Below, piece after piece: positions 32,329 through 44,354 of a DNA stretch of 64,000 bases. This DNA is from Euphorbia lathyris (lineage: Eukaryota > Streptophyta > Magnoliopsida > Malpighiales > Euphorbiaceae). A program made the position numbers and the translations under genes. Position 1 is the stretch's first letter; each line of letters opens with the position of its first letter. The stretch covers positions 47,824,501 through 47,888,500 of the forward strand of contig NC_088919.1 in NCBI RefSeq assembly GCF_963576675.1, read 5' to 3'. The notes beneath the pieces are model-generated. The model was given only the letters and a program-made list of their open reading frames with translations, was not told where the DNA came from and made no database searches.

Positions 32329-33744
32329 CAACTTTGATAAGATATTTAAATTAAATTGTGTTTGTCAAATTGAAGGTTCCTTATTAGCAGTAAATTTTAA
32401 TAGATTGAAAAATTAAAATGTGTTATTATGATTTATTATTTTCTATACTTTTCAATATGTAAGTGAACATTCATTCATTTTGGAATAATTTTTGAAAAAA
32501 TATCACCAGAATATACATAACTTGTCAATACTTGATATTTATTTATTTATTGTAATACTCGGAGTATATGAATATCAACTATTGGAATAGTACTTAATTA
32601 ATAAAAGAAAGACATAAAATCTCAAGTTTAGTACTTTCTTTGAAGGATAAAGATTTACAAATTAACAAATTGTTATCATTATAATTAGAGAAAATTACAT
32701 CAAAAATTATATTCTAATTTTTATTTACAATTATAAAAATCGTTTTTATACATTTTATCATTATATGATTTTAAATCTTAAAATATCATAATATCATAAC
32801 TTTATTTTTGTTTTTGTCAAATTTCCAGTTAATTAATTGTAAGAAAAAAAACAGTTTTTAAAAAACCACCAAATTTGACATTTAAATAAATTTGTTTAAG
32901 GATTTGAGACACTTGTAAATAATTTGTTAATCCTGACTATTGTGTAATTTACCTTTACAATTATTCATATGGGTCAATTACATGAATATCATACTTAAGT
33001 ATAAAATTACAACTACGTCATATCACCAAACTTAATTTTTAATATGTCATTATTTTCTATATATTATGATTTTACACCCTAATTTAAAAATTCTAGACTT
33101 CAATTCATGAATCATAAACCCTAAAAAAATATATTCTAGACTTCTAATTTATAAATTTCAATCCTTAAAATATATGGACTATGCGAATTGGCCATGTATT
33201 CTACAAGTCCAATACAAGTAGATGGACAGGCCCATTATTAAGGGTGATCATAGACCGATACCAAATCAAAACCGAACTGAAAATATAGTCTTGTTCAGTT
33301 CGGTTTTGAAATAGGCTTAGTTTGAAATTAAAATACTTGAATCTAACACCAGCATACTTTCGGATATAAAATCGTAAACCAAAAATTGAAGAAGAAAAAA
33401 AGTGATATTACGTCTAGTTAGTTTGTCGCCCTTCTCGTCTACATAGTTTCTTTCTACATAGAACTGGAATGTTTCGAAACAGGTAAGCAAGCGTACATTC
33501 TTTCATAGGCATAAGGCTTAACACGGGTAATAGGGCACCGGGACTAGCTACCTTGGAATTCTATCTTTAGCTTAGCTCGGGTTCGAATCCAGCCCTCGCC
33601 AATAACCTTTCTTTAGGGTTAGGGGTAATAAATAGAATAGCTCCCCAAAATCTGATACATGATCAAATCTTAGCCCATTATATGAATTGAGTACGAACAT
33701 AATTGAGTACGTATCTATCAATAGATGAAACCACAACAATGTAC
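32329..33744. other. AT-rich interval with R1 copy 2
   Basis: No gene. Repeat family R1 is present inverted at 32969-33178 (tatattctagacttctaatt). A B-box-like ggttcgaatcc lies at about 33573-33583 but has no convincing partner A box. Confidence 0.5.
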
Positions 33745-33980
33745 AAGTGTCAAAATAGATTAAAAAAAAAAAAAAAAAGGCCCGGTCGCACTACGCGTCC
33801 CCGCTGAGCGAGGGTCCGGGGAGGGGTCCCACCACAAGGGTGTACTGGGGGCAAGCCTTCCCCTGCCAATTTATTTGGCAAGAGGCCGCTCCTAAGACTC
33901 GAACCCATGACCTCTTGGTCACACGACAACAACGTTTACCGTTGCGCCAAGGCTCACCCTCTAAGTGTCAAAATAGATTA
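33745..33980 (-). mobile_element. Au-type SINE with 18-bp target duplication
   Basis: A 200-base insert (33763-33962) read on the minus strand starts GAGCCTTGGCGCAACGGTAA, has a B box GGTTCGAGTC, and ends with a T run (A run on plus), as in the Au SINE family of flowering plants. The duplication aagtgtcaaaatagatta is perfect at 33745-33762 and 33963-33980. Confidence 0.95.
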
Positions 33981-34164
33981 TCGTGTTAAAAATGATAAGC
34001 ATGCTAAACGTTGATTTTCTGACATGATAAGTAGTCTTGATGTTGGCATACCAACAGAATCCGTTTCATTGCGAAAACAAACTTTATACTCTACTTGCAC
34101 GGCCTACCGACAAGTTACTAAGATACATATAAACCCGAGGATGCTTACATTATTTGTCTTTTGG

Positions 34165-35529
34165 TTAATCTGTACAACCTACAGAAACCAAACTCTCAAT
34201 GCATAAAATAAGATCTAAATCCACTGCAGATTGGATATCCTTAATCCCAATATCTTGGACACATAGTCCTATTTCATATGAAAATATATGTTTATTATAC
34301 AAAATCAGAATCTTATCTCCTCCATCTGAAAGCCCCAACAGTTTCCCAAATTTCAGACAATAAATTATTTCAGTTGAGACAGAGAATAACTTACTCCAAC
34401 TAAACTCTGTTCCATCCCTCTTCCTAACGAATAACGCGACTTCATTTAAGAGAACAGAGCAAAAGCTGATGCAAAGACGACCTTCCAAAACCTGAAAATA
34501 GAGGTGTCAGGTTTTCATTTCATAATTATATACGTAACCACAACAAAAATGAAAATCAGCAACTCGTGTTATCTTGTCAAGAATTTATAGCCCAACCTGC
34601 AAACGGGTCAGACAACCTGAAGTTTCATAAACAGGTTGAGGTACCACGGAGAATGTCTCCTTCTCCAAATCGAAAGCAATAATTATATACGATTGGCCAT
34701 GACGGCACAAGTAATGCAAAGCACCATCTGTGAAGCAAGTTCCACTCTCGACATCTTCGATTCGATATTCAAGGTAAGGAAAATCTTGAATTTTTCTCCA
34801 AGAATTCGAGTTCAATCCGAAAATCCAAACCTCGACTACTCGAGAAATTTTTGGTCCTTGGATTTCTTTGATTACTACAACCTTGTAATCATCTGCAGAA
34901 GAATCATAGCCGAGACCAAATTTGGTTACTCCGCAGGCATTATGAGGGACTTTCACAGGGCAAACCGGAAGTTTCCTGCATTTAAGAATGTCAAAACCAG
35001 TTATCCATGTTTATATGATCAATATAATGTCACATGATTATATATGGATATAAATAACAACCGAAAATGGTAATCATATAAAACGAGCCGTGTTTAACAT
35101 TGAATTATGTTGTCCCGTCAAAAATTGACAGCTCTACCTGCATTTCCTGGTGGATGGATTCCAAACAGTAAGGCTGTTAAAAGATTGACCGAGGAGAAGC
35201 AAACCATTACAGTGAGCTTGCAAGAAGGTGTTGAAGGAATGCAGTGGGGGCATATTGATGATAGGGAAGACTTTTTTGGAGCCATCTTTGATGTCTAAAA
35301 CATGAATTTTGAGGGAATTTTTGTCCGTCGCTGACTGGCTTTCTCGGTAAACCAATTGTCGGTGAGTTCTTTTGTCGGATGTTATTTTGACATGCGAGTT
35401 GATGAAGTTCTGGCTACTGATGATGGAATTGAATGCTTTACAAACACATCGGTAACGGAGAAGAGACTTCACCGGCAACCGCAACAGGATTTCGGTTATT
35501 AGATCTATCTGAAGATTTTCCAAACCCAT
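34165..35529 (-). CDS. F-box protein with F-box-associated domain, three exons
   Basis: Exons 35529-35138, 34975-34597 and 34491-34165 join in frame through GT-AG introns of 162 and 105 bases (CAG/GTAGAG, CAG/GTTGGG) to give 365 residues. The N-terminal F-box (about residues 3-45: LITEILLRLPVKSLLRYRCV, NSIISSQNFINSH) would bind SKP1 in an SCF ubiquitin ligase. The rest matches the FBA region (TVWNPSTR, GLGYDSSADDYKVVVI, FDLEKETFSVVPQP, SWSKLFSV, ILILYNKHIFSYE) that selects substrates. The length is normal for the family and no stop or shift is present. The substrate is unknown. A related pseudogene lies at 44355-45417. Confidence 0.9.
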
Positions 35530-36400
35530 GGCAGCCCGCCTCCTGATTTAGCTTGAAAAGATGGAAAATATATATATATATATATAAATAGTTCCACAAC
35601 TAAATGAACTTAGATTAGAGAACAATCATAATAATCACATCAGAGAACCAAAATCCAAATAGCAGCAAAAACAATTATAATCAAAGATCAAATATGAAAA
35701 CATGTCACGAGAATAACCCAATTGAGATGAAATATCAAATAAAACCATAGAAAATAGCAGCAAAGCAATGATTTGAATGCACTGATTTGAAATCAACACA
35801 TACATGTGGAAGATTTTCTTCTGCCAACGATTTCTCAACTGAGAAACCTGCAATGTATACAAACAAAAAGTGGTCCAAACCTAACACTTAATTTCTCAAT
35901 CGCTTGATTCTTAAATACATCCTTTTCAAGTTTCAAACAGAAAGTGATGAAATTCAACACAAATGACAAACAATTATTAGCCTAAAATTGTGATAACTGA
36001 CAAAAAATTGAAAATACTTTACAGAGTTACAGGAATCAAATCAAGTCTAAAACGAAACCATTGACTATTTTCAATTCAAAATAGTTTACATTTTCAATTT
36101 ATCCCCATAGCAAATCTAAAACGAAGCAATGAAAATTGGAAAATGGCAATTGAAAAGAAACCTTTATGGATAGAGTTTTGCATACCTTGAACTCAAATTG
36201 GAGTGGGAAATTATAAGTGATTAGTCTGCCAGACACGAAGAGCTTGTGCTAACCGAAGGTGGAACCAGCAGGGACGGCCGGATTGAAGGCCTCGTCGGAA
36301 CTCAGACGGAAAGAACTGAGGGTGGGTGAAGGCGTGAAGAAGAGATGAGATCGGGGATTAGGGATTTCTATCTTCTCTCTAGACTAGGACCTCCAGCACC
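35530..36400 (-). promoter_or_regulatory. 5' UTR region of the F-box gene
   Basis: On the minus strand a CT-rich leader at about 36400-36186 ends TTCAAG/GTATGC. A matching acceptor TTGCAG/GTTTCTC lies at 35848, giving a 338-base leader intron. A further intron may end at ttcaag near 35556. The transcript start is not defined. This is inferred from splice signals only. Confidence 0.45.
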
Positions 36401-36475
36401 TTTTTCTCCAAACAAGTTTTTCCTAGCCGCCAGCCTCTATTTCCTGCTCTTCTTTAGACACAGTAATAATAGGGT

Positions 36476-36880
36476 CGTGAATATCATACTTAAATATAAA
36501 ATTACAACTAAATTATATCACTAAATTTAATTTTTAATATATCATTATTTTTTATATATTATGAAGCGAAACTACAAGTGAAGGGACGCTATCCGGAACC
36601 CTTAAGGTCGGGGACAATCTGCTTCGATTGGGCCTTGCAGGCAGACAGGCTAACTTGTGGAGACGAAATGGTTTTACACTATAATTTAAAAATTTTAAGC
36701 TCCAATTCATAAATCATAAACCTTAAAAAATATATTCTAGACTTCTAATTTATAAATTCTAATCCTTAAAATATATTAAAAGTACTGATTTTACTAGTTT
36801 AACATAATCCAAAATTATAACTTGACATGGTTGTAAATAGTTGTTAAAAGATGAATTTCTGTGTACTTTTCCCATAATAA
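36476..36880 (-). repeat. Repeat family R1, copy 3, split by a 107-bp insert
   Basis: The R1 sequence resumes after an insert at about 36564-36670 that is much richer in G and C (gaccttaaggg-type, ccttgcaggcagacaggcta). The bases atg appear at both joints. No known element was recognised in the insert. Confidence 0.6.
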
Positions 36881-38292
36881 TAATATTAGATATATGTTCA
36901 TGGGTCCGAGCACATGTCCGGCCCGCCCAGGTCTATATCTCTTAACCGGAGTTTGACAATAAAAATTGATCATAGACCCAATCCAGTCGAGGTCCACTAA
37001 AGTCTGACTATTTTTCAGACGAGGTTGGGATTGATAAAAAAAAGGACGGCCTGGTCCTACTCGACCTGTTTATTAATATTAATTATTAATTTATATATTT
37101 ATACATTAAATATTTAATTTTAAGTATAAATTTTATTTTTTATAATTAAAAATTATATATATATTTTTAGGTTATTTATATGGATTGGGTTTGGGATTTG
37201 ATTTTTAAGCCCGAGTCCGACTGGCCCGATCCGAACCCATCTAAATTAATAGTGCTTGGATTGGGTTTGGACTGAACATTTTTATATGAAAGCCTGATAG
37301 GCCTGGTCTAAGCCCAATCCAACCCGACCTATGGATAGGTATTTCCACTTAAACAAAAATAACACTCTTAAATAACATACCATTAAAGATGTTTGTTACT
37401 TCTAATTTTCTAAAAAAATAATTATTCAATACTTATTATTAATTTCATAAAAATTATTTATGTACAAATTAGTATAAAAAAAGAAAACAAAGAAAAAACT
37501 GAAATGAACAAAAATTTGAAGGGCCAAAAAAATAGTATGAAAAAAAGTTTCGAAATGAAAAAATAAATTAATTTGGGAAATTAGATTATAAAACTACAAT
37601 ATAATTAAAATTAAAATCTCATAAAAAAAGTTTGAACTATATTAATAGAGGAGTCACCAAAGCTTGTTACTTATATTGGTAACAAGACTCCTAATGCTTA
37701 GTTGTTACCAATATAAATTAGTAACATAGAAATAACATCACTGTGGGTGTTCTATTAGGTTCTCTCACTTATTTTTCGTTCTACAACTCCTCAATGACTC
37801 AAATCTGCCATCTCTTGATCATCTAGCAGTAGTCTCGGTCGACGATATCTACTTCTCAAAAAGAAGGAATTAGTTTCTTTATTTTTTTATACATACATGT
37901 TTCTGCATTAATTAATTAATTAATTACATATAAATATAAGAATTAAAATCAATTACTTCAACCATTAAAATCAAAAGATGGTGAGACAGATAAAACTGAA
38001 ATAAAATTAATAAAAAAAATACATAAATATTATATTTTAAAAATAAATACTAAAATTGAACAATATGATAAAAAAAAATTGGTTAAAATTATTTTTCAGG
38101 GCCAAAAAGTAAAGATAAATAAGTAGAGAAAATTAGTTTAGAAATAAAAAAAAAACATAAAAAAATATGTATAAGGATCAAAAGGAAAATTAAAAAGTAA
38201 AATTTGGTCCAAAACATTTTCTGAGGAAAATAATTTAAAATATATAAGTATAAGGATCAAAAGTGAAATTAATATATAAGGATAAGAAAAAG

Positions 38293-38360
<68 letters not shown>

Positions 38361-39006
38361 AAACAAAAATTAAAATGTAAAATAAAAACTAAAGTAAAAT
38401 TTTATAATAATGGTAGAAAATGTAATGGATGAGTGGAAATGGAACAGAAAACCAGAAGTTGAGTAATGAGATTAGAGTAGTTAGGGTTAAACACAAAACT
38501 AAAAATAGGTAAAAAGAATAATTGAATTAATAAAACAAACATCAACAAAATGAATGAAACTTCCTCATTCCTTTACGCTTTCCAGAAACCTACAAAACAA
38601 ACGTCCCTAAGGGTTGAGAGTAAATTGAAACAAATTGATGCAATAATATACAAATATTGTTTGCTTTGCGCTGATTCCAACACTTAGGGCCTTATAGTTT
38701 TAAAACGCGTCAACGTGCATTAGAAATTCACCTTTCCAATAAGTGTCAGTCACGTTATCTCCATTTCTAATTTGATATTCAGTTCATTCCTTTCTTATAC
38801 ATATTGGTGCGTTTTAAAGTCGTAAGGTTCAAAGAATTGAATTTGACCCAACGTGGACAATATATACATGGTATTACAACTCTTCATATACAATGTATGG
38901 TTCAGAGATGAACCGGGCGAAAACTAATAGGCCTGTAACGACAATGTCCAAAATGGTGGTGTGGGGATAGAAGGTCTAATCCAGGAGCGCCTCTCAAGGA
39001 TGACAT
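36881..39006. other. AT-rich interval without gene
   Basis: No credible ORF. It includes a degraded repeat rich in gggtttgg/ccaatccaacccg motifs (36900-37350, inverted pair suggesting an old TIR element) and a TA microsatellite at about 38294-38358. Confidence 0.5.
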
Positions 39007-39466
39007 GAGGATATGAATGAACTAAATCTCACATCGGAATGGAGAGAGAGTGACTGAAGTTCACTAGTAAGATGAATTTCTAATACATGTAGCCATGAAG
39101 CTTAAGGAGTTGAATTTGAGCTAAAGTGGACAAAATCTATTTGGTATTGAGTCGGGTTGTTGCAGATTATCCTTATTTTAGGATGATTTTAAATTGTTTA
39201 ATTCATAAATTTGAATCTAAATGGTCTAAACAATGGATATAACATATTTTTAAATTTCAAAAAACTTTTTATATTCTAAATTAAGAGTAAATTTGAGGAT
39301 ATGAATGAATTAAATCTCACATCAGAATAAATATAGAATGACTAAAGTTTATTAGTAAGATGAATTTTTAATACATGTAGCCGTGAAGCTCAAGGAGTTG
39401 AATTTGAGTCAAAGTGGACAAAATCTATTTAGTATTGAGTCGAGTTATTGCAAATTATCCTTATTT

Positions 39467-42425
39467 AAGGATGATTTTAAATAGCGGGACGGGCTATGCA
39501 GATTTGGACCGACCCTTTCAAGTGGAAGATGTCAAGGCAGCCCTGCTGGGGATGGCACCATGGAAAGCTCCCGGTCCTTATGGTTTTCAGGCGGGGTTTT
39601 TTCAGAAATTTTGGGGTACAGTTGGGGATTGCACCAGCACGAATGTCCTGCAGGCTCTCAACTCTGGGGATTTGGAGGAGGGAATGAATAATACTTTCAT
39701 ATCCCTTATCCCAAAGGTGAAGGATCCGGAGAGCTTCGCCCAATTTAGACCAATCAGCCTTTGCAACGTCAGATATAAACTCATTACGAAGTGTATAGCA
39801 AACAGACTGAAGTCAATCCTTCCTCATGTAGTGGGTCCTATGCAGAGCAGTTTTGTCCCAGGTAGGCAGATCTCAGATAACATTGTGCTTCTTCAGGAAA
39901 CGGTCTTTTCTTTCCAACGAGCTAGTAATAAGAAAGGACAGATGCTTTTGAAGCTGGACTTGGAAAAAGCGTACGATCGGGTTAATTGGAACTTCCTAAA
40001 AGAGACTTTAACAATCCTGGATATTCCTAAATCCTTGATTGATGTCATTATGAACTGTGTCACTTCTCCCAAAATGCATGTCCTTTGGAATGGAGAAGAA
40101 GGAGATGGCTTCTATCCGACTCGTGGCCTTCGATAAGGAGACCATTTGTCCCCCTACCTTTTCGTGCTCTGCCTTGAACGTTTAAGCCATCTGATCCTGG
40201 ATGGAGTGGAAACAGGTGAGTGGAAGCCAGTGACTCTCTCCAAGAACGGGCCCAAAATCTCGCATTGTTTTTTGGCTGATGATATTGTGCTAATGGGGGA
40301 GGCTTCAGTGAAACAGGCGCAGACAATGAAACAGGTTCTCAGCTACTTCTGTGATGGATCGGGACAGAAGGTAAGCCTTGAGAAATCATGTTGTTTTTTC
40401 TCAAGGAATGCTAAACCGTCTATTCAAGAAAAGATGACACAAGTGTTAGGCGTACAGAGCACGAACAATCTAGGGAAATACCTTGGGGTTCCGATCGCGC
40501 ATGAAAGAATAGGCAGACGTTCTTTCGACTATGTAGTGGAAAGGGTCAGAAATAGATTGGCAGGCTGGAAGGCGAAAAGCTTATCTATGGCAGGAAGAAC
40601 AACTCTAGTGAAGGCGGTGTTGTCAGCGTTACCTAACTATGCAATGCAAATTGCGGTGTTCCCGGTAAGTGTTTGCAAAAACCTTGATAAATTGAGTCGG
40701 AATTTCATCTGGGGAAGCTCTGAGGAAGGACGAAGAGTCCACCTTGTGAATTGGGAAACTGTGTGTAAACCTCGCAGAAATGGGGGCTTGGGAGTAAGAC
40801 AGGCGAGGAAAGCAAACCTTGCAAGCATAGCTAAGTTGAGTTGGAGGATGATTACTGAACCAAACTGTTTTTGGGTTAAAGTAATAAAAGGGATCTATGG
40901 AGGTAACAGAAACGGCCTTGAAATGTTTAGAAACAGGAACCCACAGAGCGGAATATGGAGAAGTATAATGAAAGGAGCAGCTATCCTAAAATTAGGGGTA
41001 CGTCGGCTTGTTAGAAGTGGAAGGGAGGTGAACTTCTGGAATGAGCGATGGATAGGGGAAACACCTCTTGATATCCATGTGGCTAATATGTTAACGGAGG
41101 AGGAGCAGGAGAAAACCATCGAGGAATATTGGATTGACGGGCAAGGATGGGATTGGAACCGTTTGAAAGATCTTCTACCTCCGGTCATTTTACACCAATT
41201 AGCTACAGTATACCTGTTCCGGATGGAGGGAGAAGAGGATGGGTGGACATGGGATCATACGGAATCGGGGACCTTTACGGTTAAAACTGCTTATGAAGTT
41301 CAGAATAAGCAAACTAGCGATAATCGGAATATCTGGATAGAAGCAGATTGGAAGATGCTTTGGCAAGTGGAGGTTAGCGAGCGTATCCGATACTTCATAT
41401 GGACAGTAGGAAATGAGGCGGTCCTGACAAATGCTAACAGATGTCGTCGTCTGATATGTAGCGATGACAGTTGCGAAAGTTGCGAGGGCAAGGAAGATCT
41501 TCTTCACCTGCTACGGGATTGTGTGAATGCAAGAAGAATCTGGACTTTCTTTATTCCTTTGAACTGGCAAGCCGATTTTTTTGCAGGTGATATAAGGAAT
41601 TGGGTTATGCGGAACCTGAGGACTACCGTTTGCTGGAGCGGGATTGCCTGGTCCACCGTCTTTTCAATAATTTGCTGGAATGTCTGGAAATGGAGAAATG
41701 ATTTGGTTTTTAATGGCGTGTCCTGGGGCGTGGCGGATAAAATTGACCGTTTAATAAATCAAGTGCAGGAGAGGGCGAATGTTAATTGCAGCAGTAATGG
41801 TATCGGCCGGCCAAGGACGTTGATGCCGACGGTATTGGTGGATCGGATAGTGAAATGGATCCCCCCGGATCCTGACTGGGTTAAAATAAATAGTGATGGG
41901 GTGTGTAGCGGAAACCCGGGATGGGCAACGTGTGGAGGTCTGGCAAGGAATAGTGCCGGAGACTGGATAAAGGGTTTTGTGTGTAACCTTGGCATTTGCA
42001 TGGCGCTGTTAGCGGAGCTTTGGGGGCTGTTTTATGGCTTGGAATTAGCTTGGAGGATGGGATGGAGGAAGGTGGTCTTGGAAGTAGACTCGAAGTCAGT
42101 TGTGAATCTGATGAATGAAGAAACACAGAATTCGCACAGGTTCCTTTGGTTAATTGGAGAATGTCGGAAGCGAGTGAATCTGGACTGGGAGATCAAAGTT
42201 GTTCATGTACTTCGTGAAGGTAATAGAGCAGCGGATTTTTTGGCAAATTTCGCAGGATCAAAGAGTTTTGGGCATCACGAGTGTGATGATCCCCCTGCTT
42301 GGGAACGACACACTTAGGAGAGCTCGGGCCCCGACCTAGGCTCTCTTAGGTTCTTTTTTTTTTTCTTTGTTTTTTTTCGGGGCTTAGCACCCTTCCAATG
42401 TTAAAAAAAAAGGATGATTTTAAAT
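39467..42425 (+). mobile_element. 5'-truncated L1-like LINE
   Basis: A 2927-base insert (39483-42409) flanked by aaggatgattttaaat at 39467-39482 and 42410-42425. It begins inside the ORF2-type RT, ends with T-rich 3' UTR sequence and a short A tail (ttaaaaaaaa), and has the truncation at the 5' end expected from target-primed reverse transcription. Confidence 0.95.
39483..42317 (+). pseudogene. LINE ORF2 C-terminal part: RT, zinc-binding region, RNase H
   Basis: A single plus frame of about 944 codons with only one stop, TAA 40134-40136, between TRGLR and GDHLSPYLF (relatives have Gln, so CAA to TAA). RT motifs: PGPYGFQAGFF, ISLIPKVKDP, FRPISLCN, LKLDLEKAYDRVNW (first catalytic Asp) and FLADDIVLMGEA (catalytic pair). 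A zf-RVT-like region (CESCEGKEDLLHLLRDC) and a C-terminal plant RNase H (VKINSDGVCSGNPG, ELWGLFYGLELA, VLEVDSKSVVNLM, GNRAADFLANFA) follow. The endonuclease domain is missing because of the 5' truncation. It looks young, with a frame kept over 2.8 kb. Confidence 0.92.
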
Positions 42426-42676
42426 TGTTTAATTCATAAATTTAAATCCAAATAGTCTAAACAATGGATTAAACATATTTTTAAATTTCAAAACACTTTT
42501 TATATTTTAAATTAAGAGTAAATTTGAAAAATAAAAAAAATCATTAAAAATCTAAAAGCCACGAATAAATGAAATTTAAATTTTATTCAAAAGTTACAAA
42601 TAGAAAAGGAATCGAATAAGTAAAGTTTTGTTATAAAAAAAAAAAAAAAGTAAAGTTTTCTTAATAATTACTTTGA

Positions 42677-42922
42677 GTTTTTTTTTTTTTTAAATGAAAT
42701 GGTATTAAGAAACCACTAAAGTCCATTCCGAAAATTCTGACAAAGATAAGCTAGATCGAGCAAAATCACGAGCTACCTTATTCACACAACGATCAACGAA
42801 TCTAACTTTAATATCAAAAAAGAAAAGAAGCAGACTTTTACAATCATTAATAACCAACCCATAAGCTAATCAGAAATTAATAGAATTAATATGTTTAACA
42901 ATCATATGGATGTGTGTCTCTC
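42677..42922 (-). pseudogene. Second LINE tail: RNase H C terminus
   Basis: On the minus strand the frame reads INDCKSLLLFFFDIKVRFV and then NKVARDFARSSLSLSEFSEW, ending in a stop near 42707. A poly-A (T run on plus) lies at about 42677-42692. This is the last part of a LINE-encoded RNase H (Asp-Cys-Lys, then Asn-x-x-Ala-x-x-x-Ala-Arg). The catalytic Asp after Ala seems replaced (KVARDF). It is only about 200 bases long and in the opposite orientation to the main LINE. Confidence 0.75.
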
Positions 42923-43316
42923 AATGGCCCTGTTTGGTAAAGAGCGTTTTGGGATAAAAAGAGCGGTTTTGACCAAGTTTAGAGGTTTGACCACTGAAAC
43001 CGCTAATTGAAGTGTTTGGTGGAGAGAGGTTTGGGAAAGAGTTTTGAGATGAAAACGCTAATTTAGAAAAAGCTCTTAAAGGAGCTTTTTCAATTAGCGT
43101 TTTGCAATATTAAAATTAATGGACTTCTTTAACCCTAATAGATAGACTCCCTCTTCTCCTGCGCCAAAATTAATGCCCTTATTCGTCTTTTTGCACAAAC
43201 AGCTATTATCAATCAGCTAATTTTTACTAAACAGGTCTACACAAACAGCTAATCAAATCAGCTAGTCAAATCAGCTAATGTAATCAGCTAACAGCTAACT
43301 CCCAAATAGGGCCAAT
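42923..43316 (+). mobile_element. GGCCCTGTTTGG MITE, copy 2 (388 bp)
   Basis: Nearly the same sequence as 30539-30963, starting GGCCCTGTTTGG at 42926 and ending ccaaatagggcc at 43313, flanked by AAT on both sides. It has fewer cagctaac/cagctaatgtaat units than copy 1, which explains most of the length difference. Confidence 0.85.
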
Positions 43317-43592
43317 ATCAACGTTATCCAACCCATTCCTCTTGATCCAACTCAACTCAACTCAACGCTTGCTGCACACGTATAATATTAAAAATATAAT
43401 TAATATTTATTATTGGAAGGATTTTAATATTTTATAGTGTGAAGGATAATTTTTTATTCAAAGGTGTGAAAGGATTTAAAAAGTAATTAATGGGAGAAAT
43501 TAAAGGAGTTATGCTAATTATATTATATGCTAATAATAATTATATATAATATAGTAACAAGATGAAGATAGATTATGATATAAAAATTTTAA

Positions 43593-44110
43593 TATTTTTT
43601 AGGGTAAATTTCAAATAAAACCCCTATGGTTTCACTAATTTTCAGATAAAGGACTGTGGTTTACTTTTTGTCAAAACGAGGACTGAGGTTTTCAACTTTA
43701 GCAAAATAAGGACTTTTTCGATTGATACTATTAAAATCACCCTTGACGACTTCAAAAATGACATATTTTAAGAACTACTAATATTCTAAGCAACTTTAAT
43801 TCTTCAACTTTTTTATTTCGAGATTATTTAGATGATGTTTGGTAAAGAGAGAGAAAGTTAATGTTTAGAGAGAGAAAGCTCCAAAAAAGATGATTTTCTA
43901 AAATCGAAAATGTAGTTCCATAGAAAATATGAGATTGAACAACTTTAATTCTTGAAAATTTTCATTTTCAGGTCGTTAAAGATAGTTTTAATAGTATTAT
44001 TAAAGGTATGAAACCTCAATCCTCGTTTTGACAAAAAGTAAACCACAGTCCTTTATCTAAAAATTAGTAAAACCACAGGGGATTTTATTTGAAATTTGCC
44101 CTATTTTTTA
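43593..44110. mobile_element. Mutator-size MITE, 500 bp
   Basis: Ends GGGTAAATTTCAAATAAAA (43602) and inverse to 44101, flanked by the perfect 9-bp duplication tatttttta at 43593-43601 and 44102-44110. Noncoding. It lies about 250 bases upstream of the F-box pseudogene. Confidence 0.85.
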
Positions 44111-44354
44111 AGTAGCAATTGTTATACAATAAATTATTATATTGTAACACAATAAGTTTTTAATCGGAGATCTAGACCTTCATTAAATATTCATAGCCTA
44201 ACTTAATGTAAACCGTTACAATTGTAGGACAAAATATTTTTTATAACTGTCCTTAATGTGTTTAATATTGAAAAGAATTTAGAAAATCTATAACCTTTTC
44301 CTAAATAGATAGAATTCTTTTGAATCTCTAATCTTTAGATTAAAAACAATTACA

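Larger units (their letters stand above)
39007..42530. repeat. 288-bp tandem duplication, second unit split by LINE
   Basis: Unit 1 begins gaggatatgaatgaactaaa at 39007. Unit 2 begins gaggatatgaatgaattaaa at 39295, a spacing of 288. Unit 2 is interrupted at 39482 and resumes at 42426, with aattgtttaattcataaatt following as in unit 1. The units differ at scattered bases. Confidence 0.85.

Noticed and set aside
33480..33620. Possible tRNA or SINE (ggttcgaatcc B box)
   Set aside because: No matching A box at a normal distance, no target duplication, no cloverleaf.
34636..35037. Plus-strand ORF of 133 codons
   Set aside because: Antisense to exon 2 of the F-box gene and its intron.
40060..42126. 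Minus-strand ORFs of 60-102 codons
   Set aside because: Shadows of the LINE reading frame.
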